Shown here in pieces: positions 15,357 to 23,689 of a DNA stretch of 39,643 nucleotides (position 1 is its first letter; the number at the start of each line of letters is the position of its first letter). The stretch spans positions 1 through 39,643 of the forward strand of contig JAFCDB010000002.1 in the NCBI GenBank assembly GCA_017609885.1. The letters run 5' to 3'. The notes under the pieces were generated by a model. The model made no database searches, had not been told where the DNA came from, and saw only the letters and a program-made list of their open reading frames with translations. The stretch comes from Candidatus Pacearchaeota archaeon (GTDB lineage: Archaea; Nanobdellota; Nanobdellia; Pacearchaeales; GW2011-AR1). A program made the position numbers and the translations under genes.

Positions 15357-15557
15357 ATGGAAGTGCCAATAACTGATTTAGATTATGTCAAACTTTTTGC
15401 AGAAAAATTAAAAAATGACAATAGATTATTTGTTGAACAAAAAAAATTCATCGAAAGTCAAATAAAAATGAGCTCTTCATTATTTCAAAAAATGTTCGCT
15501 GAAGATTTTAAAACTAATGCCCGGAAATATTTTAGAAAAAGAAAGATAATTGAGTGA
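15357..15557 (+). CDS. 66-aa hypothetical partner of the nucleotidyltransferase gene
   Basis: A helical, Lys/Phe-rich 66-residue protein (MEVPITDLDYVKLFAEKL) preceded by a clear AAAGGAGGG Shine-Dalgarno 6 bp from the ATG. It follows the nucleotidyltransferase frames by 15 bp on the same strand. Small partners of this kind occur with nucleotidyltransferase-type toxin-antitoxin pairs, so that is a possible role. No motif proves it. Confidence 0.5.
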   Translation: MEVPITDLDYVKLFAEKLKNDNRLFVEQKKFIESQIKMSSSLFQKMFAEDFKTNARKYFRKRKIIE

Positions 15558-15610
15558 AGGATTATTGGGTGTTGGTGTAGCAATACATTTTTATATGCCC
15601 AATTATTAAA

Positions 15611-17338
15611 ATGAATATAAAGATGGTGACAGCATTAAGTTCATTAGTCCTGACAATTCCTGAAAATTTCATAATTTTATTTGAAATAGGTGTGATGATA
15701 ATTGCTGCAGGGCTTCTTGCATTTGTTTTCAAATTGCTAAGGCAGCCGAAAATTCCGGCATATATTGTCGCAGGAATTTTGCTCGGGCCGCTTGCATTGG
15801 GGGTTGTGAGCAGTTCTGAAGTTATAAGAGCATTGTCAGAAATTGGGGTTGCATTTTTGCTTTTTTTTGCAGGACTTGAAATAAATTTTAAAAGTTTAAA
15901 GCAAGTTGGAAAGGTAGCGACAATTACAAGTTTAGTTCAAATGATTTTGATTTCATTGATTGCAGGGGGAATTATTTTTGGACTTGGATTTAATAGTATG
16001 GAAATAATTTATGCGACGCTGGTTGTTGCATTTAGCAGTACTATGGTTGTTATTAAGTTAATTTCTGATAAAAATGAGCTCGGAACTTTGCATGGAAGAA
16101 TTATTATTGGGATTTTGCTAATTCAGGACATTGTTGCGATTATTGCACTTACAATTTTGACAACTAATTTTACCTTAGAGACAATTAGTTTGTCGCTGGC
16201 AAAAGCAGTTGTTTTTGCAATTGTTGCTTTTGTTTTGGCAAAGTTGTCAAATCCGATTTTCAGATTATCTGCGAAGTCAAGTGAACTTTTATTAATAACT
16301 GCAATTTCGTTTTTGTTTATGTTTTCAATGGCTGCTTATTTTTTTGGGTTGTCATTAATTATTGGGAGTTTTTTTGCAGGAGTTGCACTTGCAAATTCAA
16401 CTTTTAAAACAGAAATTAAAGGAAGAGTCCATCCGCTGAGGGATTTTTTTGGGGCGATACTTTTTGTTTCTTTGGGAATGCAGCTTGTTTGGATTTCAAA
16501 GGAGCACTGGTGGTTGTTTTTGACTCTTTTATTTTTAATTATGTTGATTAAACCGATAATAATTTTTATGAGTGTAAGATTATTTGGCTATACAAACAGG
16601 ACTGCTTTTTTAACAGGGAATTCTCTGGGACAGTCAAGTGAGTTTGCATTAATTATTTTAATTGCAGGTTTAATTTCTGCTCAAATAAGTCAGGACATTT
16701 TCAGTGTGTTGGTTTTTGTGACGATAATTACAATGTCGCTAACAAGTTACTCGATTAAATATGAATCTCTGATTTATAAAATCAATTCGCACCAAATTAA
16801 TTTGTTTAACAAAGTTCATACAAAGAAAGAAGAACTTAATTATGGATTGAAAAGAAAAAAGAAAATTATTTTGTTAGGGTGTCACAGAATGGGGTCGCTG
16901 ATATTGAAAGAATTAGGAAATGCAAAAAAAGAAGTTTTAGTCATCGACCACAATCCCGAAATAATTAAAGCGCTCATGAATAAAAAAATTTCTTGTTTGT
17001 ATGGAGACTTTGGAAATCCCGATGTTGTTGAAAAATTGGGGCTTATAGACCCAAAGATAATTATTAGCACAATTCCAGACAGGGAAGATAATTTAAATCT
17101 TATTGAGAAAATTAAGAAGATTCATAAAAAAACATCAATTATAGTTGTTGGAAATAGCATTGATGATGCTCTGGAACTATATAAAAAAGGGGCAGATTAT
17201 GTGATTTTGCCGAAGCTGTTAGGCGGAGAGAAGATAACTCAAATTTTAGGGAAAGTTAAACTAGGAGAGAAGGGGTTGAAGAAAAGGGAAATTGGTTTTT
17301 TAGAGAATTTGCATTATTTTTTGTATAGGGGGGATTAA
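15611..17338 (+). CDS. Kef-type cation:proton antiporter (CPA2) with TrkA-N domain
   Basis: 575 aa. About twelve membrane segments fill residues 20-385 and include CPA2-like stretches such as PAYIVAGILLGPLALG, LFFAGLEINFKSL and IGSFFAGVALANS. From about residue 412 a cytoplasmic Rossmann domain of the TrkA-N/KTN type starts with IILLGCHRMGSLILKEL and continues to about 540; it should bind NAD(H) and gate transport. A TATA-like TTTTTATATG sits about 30 bp before an internal ATG at 15623, which may be the true start. The likely role is K+ or Na+/H+ homeostasis. Confidence 0.9.
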   Translation: MNIKMVTALSSLVLTIPENFIILFEIGVMIIAAGLLAFVFKLLRQPKIPAYIVAGILLGPLALGVVSSSEVIRALSEIGVAFLLFFAGLEINFKSLKQVGKVATITSLVQMILISLIAGGIIFGLGFNSMEIIYATLVVAFSSTMVVIKLISDKNELGTLHGRIIIGILLIQDIVAIIALTILTTNFTLETISLSLAKAVVFAIVAFVLAKLSNPIFRLSAKSSELLLITAISFLFMFSMAAYFFGLSLIIGSFFAGVALANSTFKTEIKGRVHPLRDFFGAILFVSLGMQLVWISKEHWWLFLTLLFLIMLIKPIIIFMSVRLFGYTNRTAFLTGNSLGQSSEFALIILIAGLISAQISQDIFSVLVFVTIITMSLTSYSIKYESLIYKINSHQINLFNKVHTKKEELNYGLKRKKKIILLGCHRMGSLILKELGNAKKEVLVIDHNPEIIKALMNKKISCLYGDFGNPDVVEKLGLIDPKIIISTIPDREDNLNLIEKIKKIHKKTSIIVVGNSIDDALELYKKGADYVILPKLLGGEKITQILGKVKLGEKGLKKREIGFLENLHYFLYRGD

Positions 17339-18813
17339 CCAACAACAATTGACCTTGACTCTTTGTAAAATTCCTTCGCATCCTTCAATCTCTTTTTTGA
17401 ACTTGAATAAATCGTAATCAATTTATCTCCTTTTTTTATTTTGTCTCCTACATGTTTGTGCAAATAAAGACCTGACTTTTTATTTTTAGGAGAACCTGCA
17501 AATCTCGCAAGAAGATTTATTTTTTTATTATTTATTTTCTTAATTTTTCCACTTTTAGATGCCCTAAAATTATAAGAGAATTTTGCTAAAGTTAAATGAG
17601 ATTTTATTTTTTTAATTTCTGCTCCTTGAGCTTTGATAATCTGATTGAATTTCTCCAGCGCTTTTCCTGATGAGAGAGTTTGTTCTGCGAGTTTTTCTCC
17701 CTGGCCTTTTTTTGCTTTTCCTGCAAGTTCAAAAAGTTCTCCTGCAAGAAAAACAGATTTTTTTCTTAAATCTTCAGGGCCTTTATTTTCTAATACAGAG
17801 ATTACATCACGCAGTTCAAGAACAGGGCCGACTCCGTTTCCAATTGGCTGGTTTCCATTAGTTAGGACAACTTTCATTTTTAGTTTGAATTTTTTTCCAA
17901 GAAGTTCAAATTTATTTTTCAAATCCTGAGCCGTTTTCTTATTTACTTTTGCGTATTTTCCATATGGAATATCAATTAAAACATATTTGCTGCTTACTGC
18001 TAATTTTTTTGAAAGAATTGATGCTAAAAGATTTGGTTCAGGATCTATGTGAATCATTTTTTCAACTCTTATTATTTTGTCATCGGCAGGGGCAAATCCC
18101 AATCCGCTTCCCCAAACAAAACATGCATTTGTTTTTTTAATTATTTTTTTAAGCTCTTTTAATTTAAAGTTTACATTGCAGATAGTTTCCATTGTGTCTG
18201 CTGTTCCAGATGCAGAAGTAATTGCTCGAGAGGAAGTCTTGGGAAAAACCAACCCCTGAGCTGCGCAAATAGAAACAACAATTGGAGTTGTCCTGTTCCC
18301 TGCAATTCCCCCAATACAGTGTTTATCTACAACAATTTTATTTTTTAATTTCAATTTTTTTCCTGTCTTGAACATTGCTTTTGTTAAAAATACTGTTTCT
18401 TCTGTAGTCATCCCGCATTTGTAGATTGATGAAATGAAAAATGCAATTTCAATTTCTGTAAGAGAATTATTGACAATTGATTTAACTATTTTGTAAATTT
18501 CTCTTTCTGAAAGCGGCTTACACTGTAGTTTTTTGTTGATAAGTTTTGTCACTTTGGGTTTTTGCGCGATTTCAATTTCTACTCTTTGATTATTTTTTAT
18601 GTCTAAATTGTCTATTATTTCTTTAGAAAGAACTATTTGATTTTTTTTCGCGATTTGAGAGGATAAATCAAGAGTTGCTATGATTGTTCCTGATTTTGAT
18701 TTTATTAAAATTCTATCGTTCACATGAGCGCTGAGCTTCTTAGCTGTTTCTCTATTTAAAATTGCAATCGGCCTTCCAGTAGACCACTCAGAGTGTTTTA
18801 CTTTTACTCTCAT
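17335..18813 (-). CDS. deoA: AMP phosphorylase
   Basis: 492 aa. It matches archaeal AMP phosphorylase: an N-terminal beta domain of about 80 residues (MRVKVKHSEWSTGRPIAIL), then the thymidine-phosphorylase-type core with KHCIGGIAGNRTTPIVVSI, SSRAITSASGTADTME and NGNQPIGNGVGP, and a C-terminal barrel domain. It converts AMP and phosphate to adenine and ribose-1,5-bisphosphate, feeding the archaeal RuBisCO-linked nucleotide salvage route. The other pathway genes are not in this window. Its start lies 26 bp inside the AI-2E gene. Confidence 0.92.
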   Translation of the reverse strand: MRVKVKHSEWSTGRPIAILNRETAKKLSAHVNDRILIKSKSGTIIATLDLSSQIAKKNQIVLSKEIIDNLDIKNNQRVEIEIAQKPKVTKLINKKLQCKPLSEREIYKIVKSIVNNSLTEIEIAFFISSIYKCGMTTEETVFLTKAMFKTGKKLKLKNKIVVDKHCIGGIAGNRTTPIVVSICAAQGLVFPKTSSRAITSASGTADTMETICNVNFKLKELKKIIKKTNACFVWGSGLGFAPADDKIIRVEKMIHIDPEPNLLASILSKKLAVSSKYVLIDIPYGKYAKVNKKTAQDLKNKFELLGKKFKLKMKVVLTNGNQPIGNGVGPVLELRDVISVLENKGPEDLRKKSVFLAGELFELAGKAKKGQGEKLAEQTLSSGKALEKFNQIIKAQGAEIKKIKSHLTLAKFSYNFRASKSGKIKKINNKKINLLARFAGSPKNKKSGLYLHKHVGDKIKKGDKLITIYSSSKKRLKDAKEFYKESRSIVVG

Positions 18814-19834
18814 TTTGAATTTTTTTGTTATAGTCCCTGTAAATTTCGAACAGAGCTCCTAAATACGCTACAATTAGCGGGCCTAAAATAATTCCGAATA
18901 TTCCGAACAAAAATAATCCTCCTATTAACCCTATCAGGGTTAAAGAAGTTGGAATGTGGGTTTGCTTTGAGATTATCACTGCATGGAGGATATTGTCTAC
19001 AAATGAAATGAAAAGTCCGCAGTACAAAAAAAGGATAAATGCAGTAACTGTTTCTCCTGCAATGAACAAACTTATAACTACAGGTATCCAAACAATCCAT
19101 GGGCCAATTATTGGGATAATCGCTGCTGTAATTGAAAGGAAAGTTAAAAGAATTGAATTGTTCACCCCTGCGAGGAAAAAACTTATTCCTGTTAAAATTC
19201 CAGTTAAAATTCCAATAACAACTCTTCCGAAAACAACTGAGAAAGTTACGTCTTTTGATTTTTTTATAAATTTATTTGTAATGTCTCGTTTAAAGGGCAG
19301 GGTTTCTTTTATTAATTTAATTAATTTGTCTCCGTCGCGCAGAGAATAGAAAAAAACAATTAAAACTACAAGAGATTTCAGCAAAAGTCCTGGCAGGTCA
19401 ACTAAAAAATCTGTAAGTTTATGGAGAGTTGTGTTCACAGTATTTGTAACAAAATTATTATATGCTGCGATAAAATTTGAGGTAATTTGTTCTGAAGTGA
19501 ATAAGAAAGGGAAAAACCTTTTGAATAAGCCGAGGACATCCCATGACTGAACTGCACTGTAAGAATCAAAAATCTGCGACGCTAAAACTGGAATGAGAAA
19601 CCAAATTGAAACAAAAAACAAAGAAAGAACAATTATACAGGTAATTGAAGCAGAGATTGTTTTATTTCTAAAAATCTTCAAAATAATTTTGTAAACAGGA
19701 TTTAAAATATATGCTAAAACAAGGCCAAAAATAATTGCCATTGCAACTGGACGGAGAATTAAAATAGTAAAAAAAACAAGAACTATAACCATAGCAATTA
19801 CAACTAACTGTTTTAGTGTCTTTTCATTAATCAT
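18788..19834 (-). CDS. AI-2E transporter family membrane protein
   Basis: 348 aa with about eight hydrophobic segments and the family layout: hydrophobic N-terminal pairs, a polar central loop (VQSWDVLGLFKRFFPFLF) and a C-terminal half with SITAAIIPIIGPWIVWIPVV and GLIGGLFLFGIFGIILGPLI. Members export small molecules or exchange Na+/H+; the substrate cannot be told here. It shares an intergenic region of alternating T/A with the opposite GC-rich segment. Confidence 0.88.
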   Translation of the reverse strand: MINEKTLKQLVVIAMVIVLVFFTILILRPVAMAIIFGLVLAYILNPVYKIILKIFRNKTISASITCIIVLSLFFVSIWFLIPVLASQIFDSYSAVQSWDVLGLFKRFFPFLFTSEQITSNFIAAYNNFVTNTVNTTLHKLTDFLVDLPGLLLKSLVVLIVFFYSLRDGDKLIKLIKETLPFKRDITNKFIKKSKDVTFSVVFGRVVIGILTGILTGISFFLAGVNNSILLTFLSITAAIIPIIGPWIVWIPVVISLFIAGETVTAFILFLYCGLFISFVDNILHAVIISKQTHIPTSLTLIGLIGGLFLFGIFGIILGPLIVAYLGALFEIYRDYNKKIQNESKSKTL

Positions 19835-19875
19835 GTTGTGAAATATATTTTAATATATATAAAACTTTGGAATGA

Positions 19876-20085
19876 TTTCAGTATCTCCGACAGTTACGAA
19901 TGATTTTGGAATTCACAATCTTGGGGGGGCGAATACGGGAGTGGCGAGTGATTTGACGAGTGAGTTTCAAAAGGGTGCAAAAAGGCGAGTCAAGTCGCGA
20001 GAAAGGGCGGGTTTCCGACGAAGGAGGATTTATAGGGGGAATCTAGAATTCTAAAATCATTATGTGTCATCGGACAGATCCTGAT
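19876..20085 (+). ncRNA. Candidate structured non-coding RNA
   Basis: A GC-rich core of about 130 nt (19915-20045) stands out in an A/T-rich genome. Long complementary arms flank it: AATGATTTTGGAATTC (19899-19914) pairs with GAATTCTAAAATCATT (20046-20061) with one G-U, and TCCGA further out (19886-19890) pairs with TCGGA (20070-20074). A TATA-like run (TTAATATATATAAAAC, about 19850-19865) lies just upstream. A 60-codon frame inside has no protein-like features. I do not find RNase P, SRP or 5S signatures. Strand is inferred from the TATA. Confidence 0.4.
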
Positions 20086-20090
20086 TTAGG

Positions 20091-20231
20091 GGCTTTGGTG
20101 AAATCATTAAATTTTTGAACATTTTTCTCAATTCCCTACCCGCCCGCCCAGCATTGCTCGACATGATTTGTCTCGCAATGTAGATTTTAAATTGAGAAAA
20201 ATGTTATATATCTTATGATTTCACCAAAGCC
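20091..20231. mobile_element. MITE-like element, 141 bp, with 8-bp target duplication
   Basis: The terminal inverted repeats are perfect over 17 bp: GGCTTTGGTGAAATCAT at 20091-20107 and its complement at 20215-20231. After about 10 unmatched bases, a second perfect 16-bp pair follows (AACATTTTTCTCAATT, 20118-20133; complement 20190-20205). Directly outside both ends is the same 8-mer, GATTTAGG (20083-20090 and 20232-20239), a classical target-site duplication. There is no transposase frame inside; the centre has a C-rich stretch and a small CATTGC/GCAATG hairpin. An 8-bp duplication with ends starting GGC recalls IS6- and IS1595-type elements, which may supply the transposase. Confidence 0.85.
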
Positions 20232-20273
20232 GATTTAGGAAAAGTTTATAAATTTATTTTGAAATTTATATTT

Positions 20274-20993
20274 ATGGAAAGTTTTGTGAAAAAGATTTTT
20301 GATGGAAGCATTGATGAAAGTGTTAAGTTGCAATTTATGAAATTTAGCAGGGGAGAATTTAAAGATAGGGCGCTTGTTGATGCTAGAAAATCAAGAGGCA
20401 AATTTTCGATTGCTATGAGTTATGAATATGCTAATGAATTGGTGAAGGCAGTTGCTGAAAAGATTGATGAGGGTGAAAGTGTTTTGATGAGTGGGGCGAT
20501 TATTTCTACGAGGAACTTAAAAGAGATTCCGGAGTTTCATAATTTATTAGCTCATTGTAAAGTTAAACAGTTTCAGGGTGTTCGAAAATTTTTAATTGAT
20601 ACTGAGATATCAAAAGAAAAGATATTTGAATTATGTGAGAAATTTCCTAAATCTTTTTTGGCGCTTTCTTTTAAAGTGGGAGATAGTGAATTAAAGATAA
20701 AGCCGAAGGCGCCGAAATCTGGGAAACCGGGGAAGGGAGATAAAAAACCCAAAGTTGATTTTTGCAAGTTGAAGACTACTGATGTTAATTTGGTTAAGGG
20801 AATTTTATTTGATGTTGGAGAGTTTAAGAAAATTTCAATTAATCACACATTTTTAATAAATGAAATTGATATCCCAAAAGATGAAAAAGATTCTGTTTTA
20901 ATGAGAGAGAGGGCGGTAAGGAAGGGGAAGGTAATTCGGAAGATTGAGGTTGATGGGAGAGAAGAGGAAAGAGAAGTTGAGTTTGTGATTTGA
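20274..20993 (+). CDS. Conserved-looking hypothetical protein, 239 aa
   Basis: The start at 20274 (MESFVKKIFDG) is chosen because a TATA-like GTTTATAAAT (20244-20253) lies about 26 bp upstream; a TTG at 20259 is less likely. The sequence has an N-terminal alpha/beta part (MKFSRGEFKDRALVDARKSR), a central Lys/Pro-rich linker (KPKAPKSGKPGKGDKKPK, about residues 144-161) and a C-terminal beta-rich domain ending in charged strands. The MITE lies directly upstream of its promoter. I do not recognise the family. Confidence 0.7.
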   Translation: MESFVKKIFDGSIDESVKLQFMKFSRGEFKDRALVDARKSRGKFSIAMSYEYANELVKAVAEKIDEGESVLMSGAIISTRNLKEIPEFHNLLAHCKVKQFQGVRKFLIDTEISKEKIFELCEKFPKSFLALSFKVGDSELKIKPKAPKSGKPGKGDKKPKVDFCKLKTTDVNLVKGILFDVGEFKKISINHTFLINEIDIPKDEKDSVLMRERAVRKGKVIRKIEVDGREEEREVEFVI

Positions 20994-21085
20994 GATTGTT
21001 TGTCAAATTGTGAGTGTTTGTCCGTATTGCATAAGCCTGCCAACCTTGGAAAGCTGCGATGATTTTATTAAAACTAAAATAGAAA

Positions 21086-21110
21086 AATTTATATAGTAAG
21101 ACAATCTTAC
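21086..21110 (+). promoter_or_regulatory. TATA box and inverted-repeat operator of the AbrB/RelE pair
   Basis: AATTTATATAG (21086-21096) is followed by the perfect inverted repeat GTAAGA-CAA-TCTTAC (21096-21110), ending 6 bp before the ATG at 21117. It covers the predicted transcription start of a leaderless mRNA, where an autoregulating antitoxin should bind. Confidence 0.55.
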
Positions 21111-21116
21111 ATTATT

Positions 21117-21368
21117 ATGGAAATTACAAAACTAAGTACAAAAGGGCAAGTAGTAATTCCAGAAATTGCTAGAAGAAATTTGGAAGTTGGAACTGCATTT
21201 ATTGTAGTTAGAAAAAGGGATTTAATAATTTTAAAAGAGGTTGAGGGACTCAGCGATTGGGAAATAAAAGAGATGCAGGAGCTTGATAAAATCTGGAAAG
21301 AAATTGACATGGGCAAGAAAGTAACAAAAAGCAGAGACGAATTCTTCAAGGAAATGGATTCTTGGTAA
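21117..21368 (+). CDS. AbrB/SpoVT-type DNA-binding protein, probable antitoxin
   Basis: 83 aa. The N-terminal swapped-hairpin AbrB domain is clear (ITKLSTKGQVVIPEIARRNL, then GTAFIVVRKRDLIILKEV). The C-terminal 35 residues are charged and helical, suited to wrapping a toxin. The stop is one base from the RelE-type gene, and an inverted repeat sits at its promoter. Confidence 0.85.
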   Translation: MEITKLSTKGQVVIPEIARRNLEVGTAFIVVRKRDLIILKEVEGLSDWEIKEMQELDKIWKEIDMGKKVTKSRDEFFKEMDSW

Positions 21369-21369
21369 A

Positions 21370-21624
21370 ATGTGGGGGAAAATCAAAAAAATAACGAGAT
21401 CTTCTCATTTCATCAAACAAACAAAACAACTTGATGATTTTCTTTTAGAAAAATTAAAGAAACAAATAAGAAAGATTATTGAGAATCCTAAAGTTGGGAA
21501 ACCTTTAAAATATAGAAGAGGAGAAAGAACAATGTATGTTTGGCCATTTAGATTAATTTATGCTATTCAGGGTGATGAATTGATTTTATTGAAATTTGAT
21601 CATCGTAATAAAGTTTACAAATAG
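21370..21624 (+). CDS. RelE-family toxin
   Basis: 84 aa. The compact RelE/ParE fold is visible: N-terminal helices (HFIKQTKQLDDFLLEKLKKQIRKI), PKVGKPLKYRRGERTMYVWPFRLIYAI, then ELILLKFDHRNKVYK with the terminal His-x-x-x-Val-Tyr, a typical end of active RelE-like nucleases that cut mRNA in the ribosomal A site. The AbrB-RelE order matches a type II toxin-antitoxin unit. Confidence 0.85.
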   Translation: MWGKIKKITRSSHFIKQTKQLDDFLLEKLKKQIRKIIENPKVGKPLKYRRGERTMYVWPFRLIYAIQGDELILLKFDHRNKVYK

Positions 21625-21659
21625 TGATGCGGGAGAAGAATTTTTAGACAATAAGAAGT

Positions 21660-21669
21660 TTTATAAATG
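21660..21669 (+). promoter_or_regulatory. Promoter of the main ribosomal-protein operon
   Basis: TTTATAAATG at 21660-21669 is the only good TATA-like element before uL3, about 60 bp from its ATG, predicting a leader of about 34 nt. An ATG at 21696 in this leader opens a 29-codon frame that runs into uL3 out of phase. No further clear promoter is seen until secY. Confidence 0.45.
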
Positions 21670-21723
21670 TATTTTTCGGATGAAAATTAAGTAACATGGT
21701 AAAAATTACTTTATATTGGAATC

Positions 21724-22680
21724 ATGACGCAGAAATCAAGACCTCGAAGAGGAAGTTTGCAGTATTGGCCAAGAAAACGAGCTAAAAAAATTTTGCCCAG
21801 TGTGAACTGGAGGGGTGTAAATGAAAAAAATTCTTCGAAGAAATTAATGGGGTTTGTTGGATATAAAGTTGGAATGAAAAGTGCTTATGTTAAAGATGAC
21901 ACACCTGATTCAATGACAAAAGGCAAGAGAATTTCAATTCCTGTAACTGTTATTGAGTGTCCACCGATGAAAATTTTTTCTGCGAGATTTTATAAAAATA
22001 GTGTTGTTAAAGAGGAGGTTTTGGGTTCAAATTTGGATAAGGAACTAAAAAGAAAGTTAAAAATTCCAAAAGAAGTAAAAAAAAGAATTGACGAGGTGAA
22101 AGATTATGATGATGTTTGTGTTATTTTATATTCGGTTGTTTCTAAAACTGGGTTGAAGAAAAAACCAGATATGATTGAAGTTGCACTTGGAGGGACGAAG
22201 GAAAAGAAATTTAATTTTGTTAAGGAAAATTTGGGAAAAGAAATTTCTATTAAGGATGTTTTTGAAAATATGCAGTTAATTGATGTGCGAGGAGTTACAA
22301 AGGGAAAGGGAACGCAGGGGCCTGTGAAGAGGTTTGGGATTGCTCTTCGTCAACATAAGTCAGAGAAGGGATTGAGGAAAGTAGGGAGTATTGGACCGTG
22401 GCATCCTGCGCGGGTGACTTTTAGAGTTCCGATGGCAGGGCAAATGGGGATGTTTACAAGAGCTGTTTTTAATAGTAAAGTTATTGATATTGGTTCGATA
22501 AAAGAAAAAAATATTAATTTGTCATCGGGGTTTAAGAAATACGGGAATATTAAAACTGATTTTGTAGTGGTTTATGGGAGTGTGCAGGGGCCTTCGAAAC
22601 GTGCTTTAGTGTTAACACAGCCTTTGAGAGCGACGAAGAAGCAGGAAAAGAAAAATTATGAGGTGCTGGAGTTACGATGA
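21724..22680 (+). CDS. rpl3: Ribosomal protein uL3
   Basis: 318 aa, large-subunit protein near the peptidyl-transferase centre and the first gene of the operon. The N-terminus RPRRGSLQYWPRKRA and the RGVTKGKGTQGPVKRFG and GPWHPARVTFRVPMAGQMG regions are diagnostic. The last codon and stop overlap the next ORF as ATGA. Confidence 0.96.
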   Translation: MTQKSRPRRGSLQYWPRKRAKKILPSVNWRGVNEKNSSKKLMGFVGYKVGMKSAYVKDDTPDSMTKGKRISIPVTVIECPPMKIFSARFYKNSVVKEEVLGSNLDKELKRKLKIPKEVKKRIDEVKDYDDVCVILYSVVSKTGLKKKPDMIEVALGGTKEKKFNFVKENLGKEISIKDVFENMQLIDVRGVTKGKGTQGPVKRFGIALRQHKSEKGLRKVGSIGPWHPARVTFRVPMAGQMGMFTRAVFNSKVIDIGSIKEKNINLSSGFKKYGNIKTDFVVVYGSVQGPSKRALVLTQPLRATKKQEKKNYEVLELR

Positions 22681-22904
22681 AAACATATGAAGTTAATTGG
22701 GGATTAATGAGACAAGGAATAGAAGAATTATTGAAAGATAAAGTAAATCAAATTTTAGATAATGGGGGCCCTTTTACATTAGCAAGTGCTTTTAAGGGTT
22801 ATCGAGAAGTTCAACAATTAGCGATTCAGAAAGGAGTTTCTACTCGAGAATATGATACTCAAATAAGAAAATTTGAAGAAGAAATTGCAGGAATGTTAAA
22901 ATGA
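22677..22904 (+). CDS. Inserted 75-aa ORF between uL3 and uL4
   Basis: Begins at ATGA over the uL3 stop and ends at ATGA over the uL4 start. The product (MKTYEVNWGLMRQGIEELLK, with SAFKGYREVQQLAIQKGVST and a last helix REYDTQIRKFEEEIAGML) is probably all-helical. In known archaea uL3 is followed directly by uL4. No family recognised. It uses TTA, AGA and GAA heavily, less G-rich than its neighbours (by eye). Confidence 0.75.
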   Translation: MKTYEVNWGLMRQGIEELLKDKVNQILDNGGPFTLASAFKGYREVQQLAIQKGVSTREYDTQIRKFEEEIAGMLK

Positions 22905-23689
22905 AAACGCAAATATTATCAGTTGAAGGAAAGAAAGTGAAAGAAATTGAATTGCCTAAAATGTTTTCTGCTCGAATTCGTGAGGATATTTTGAAAAAAG
23001 TTTTTGAGGCAGAGAAAACTATGCAACCCTATGCCCCGAATTTTAAAGCAGGGAAAAAGCATTCAGCATCTGGAATTATTCGGCATCTTCGGCATGTTTG
23101 GAAATCTGGTTATGGACATGGGCGTTCAAGAGTTCCGCGAAAAATCATGTGGAGGAGAGGGACACAGTTTAATTATGTTGGTGCAGAGATTTCTTCAACG
23201 CGGGGTGGAAGGCGAGCGCATCCTCCAAAAATTGATCATATATTAAAAGAAAAGAAAATAAATAAGAAGGAGAGGGAGATTGCATTTGCAAGTGCTGTTG
23301 CTGGGACTGGAGATTTTAGCAAGGTTATGAATCGTTATTCTCGTTTAGCAGAGATGGATGTTAAAAATTTGCCGATTGTTGTTGAGTCAAAGATTATTTC
23401 CTTGAAAACTAAGGAGTTAGTTTTGGCGATGGAGAAAATTTTAGGAAATCTTTTTGTTGCTGCGGTTCCTGAGAAAAAAGTTAGAGCTGGGCGAGGGAAA
23501 TTGAGAAATAGAAAATATAAAAAATTTGCAGGAGTTTTGGTTGTGATTGGGAATGATGAGGAATTAAAGACAAAGGCATTTGATGTTAGGAGAGTTAAGG
23601 ATTTGATGATGAATGATTTGTATCCTTTAGGGAGGCTGGTTGTTTATACTGAGGGTGCGATGGAGGAATTAGGGAAAGAAGCAAGATGA
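22901..23689 (+). CDS. rpl4: Ribosomal protein uL4
   Basis: 262 aa. The long internal loop that lines the exit tunnel is present (GKKHSASGIIRHLRHVWKSG, GRSRVPRKIMWRRGTQFNYV, RGGRRAHPPK). It overlaps the inserted ORF in front (ATGA) and the first hairpin micro-ORF behind (ATGA). Confidence 0.96.
   Translation: MKTQILSVEGKKVKEIELPKMFSARIREDILKKVFEAEKTMQPYAPNFKAGKKHSASGIIRHLRHVWKSGYGHGRSRVPRKIMWRRGTQFNYVGAEISSTRGGRRAHPPKIDHILKEKKINKKEREIAFASAVAGTGDFSKVMNRYSRLAEMDVKNLPIVVESKIISLKTKELVLAMEKILGNLFVAAVPEKKVRAGRGKLRNRKYKKFAGVLVVIGNDEELKTKAFDVRRVKDLMMNDLYPLGRLVVYTEGAMEELGKEAR

Noticed and set aside
19872-20054. A 60-aa plus-strand frame over the GC-rich segment
   Set aside because: The translation is Arg-rich at the end without motif or domain pattern, and the frame overlaps long complementary arms; a structured RNA explains the composition better.
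19876-20239. RNase P RNA or SRP RNA
   Set aside because: GGGTGCAAA and GGAGGATTTATAGG recall RNase P conserved regions, but the partner P4 strand (GGAAAGTCC type) is not present; the SRP loop GGAAGGGAGCAGC is absent on both strands. The 3' half is the MITE.
21696-21785. A 29-codon frame in the uL3 leader as a leader peptide gene
   Set aside because: It overlaps uL3 out of phase for most of its length; no hairpin or repeat supports it. Kept only as a note in the promoter entry.
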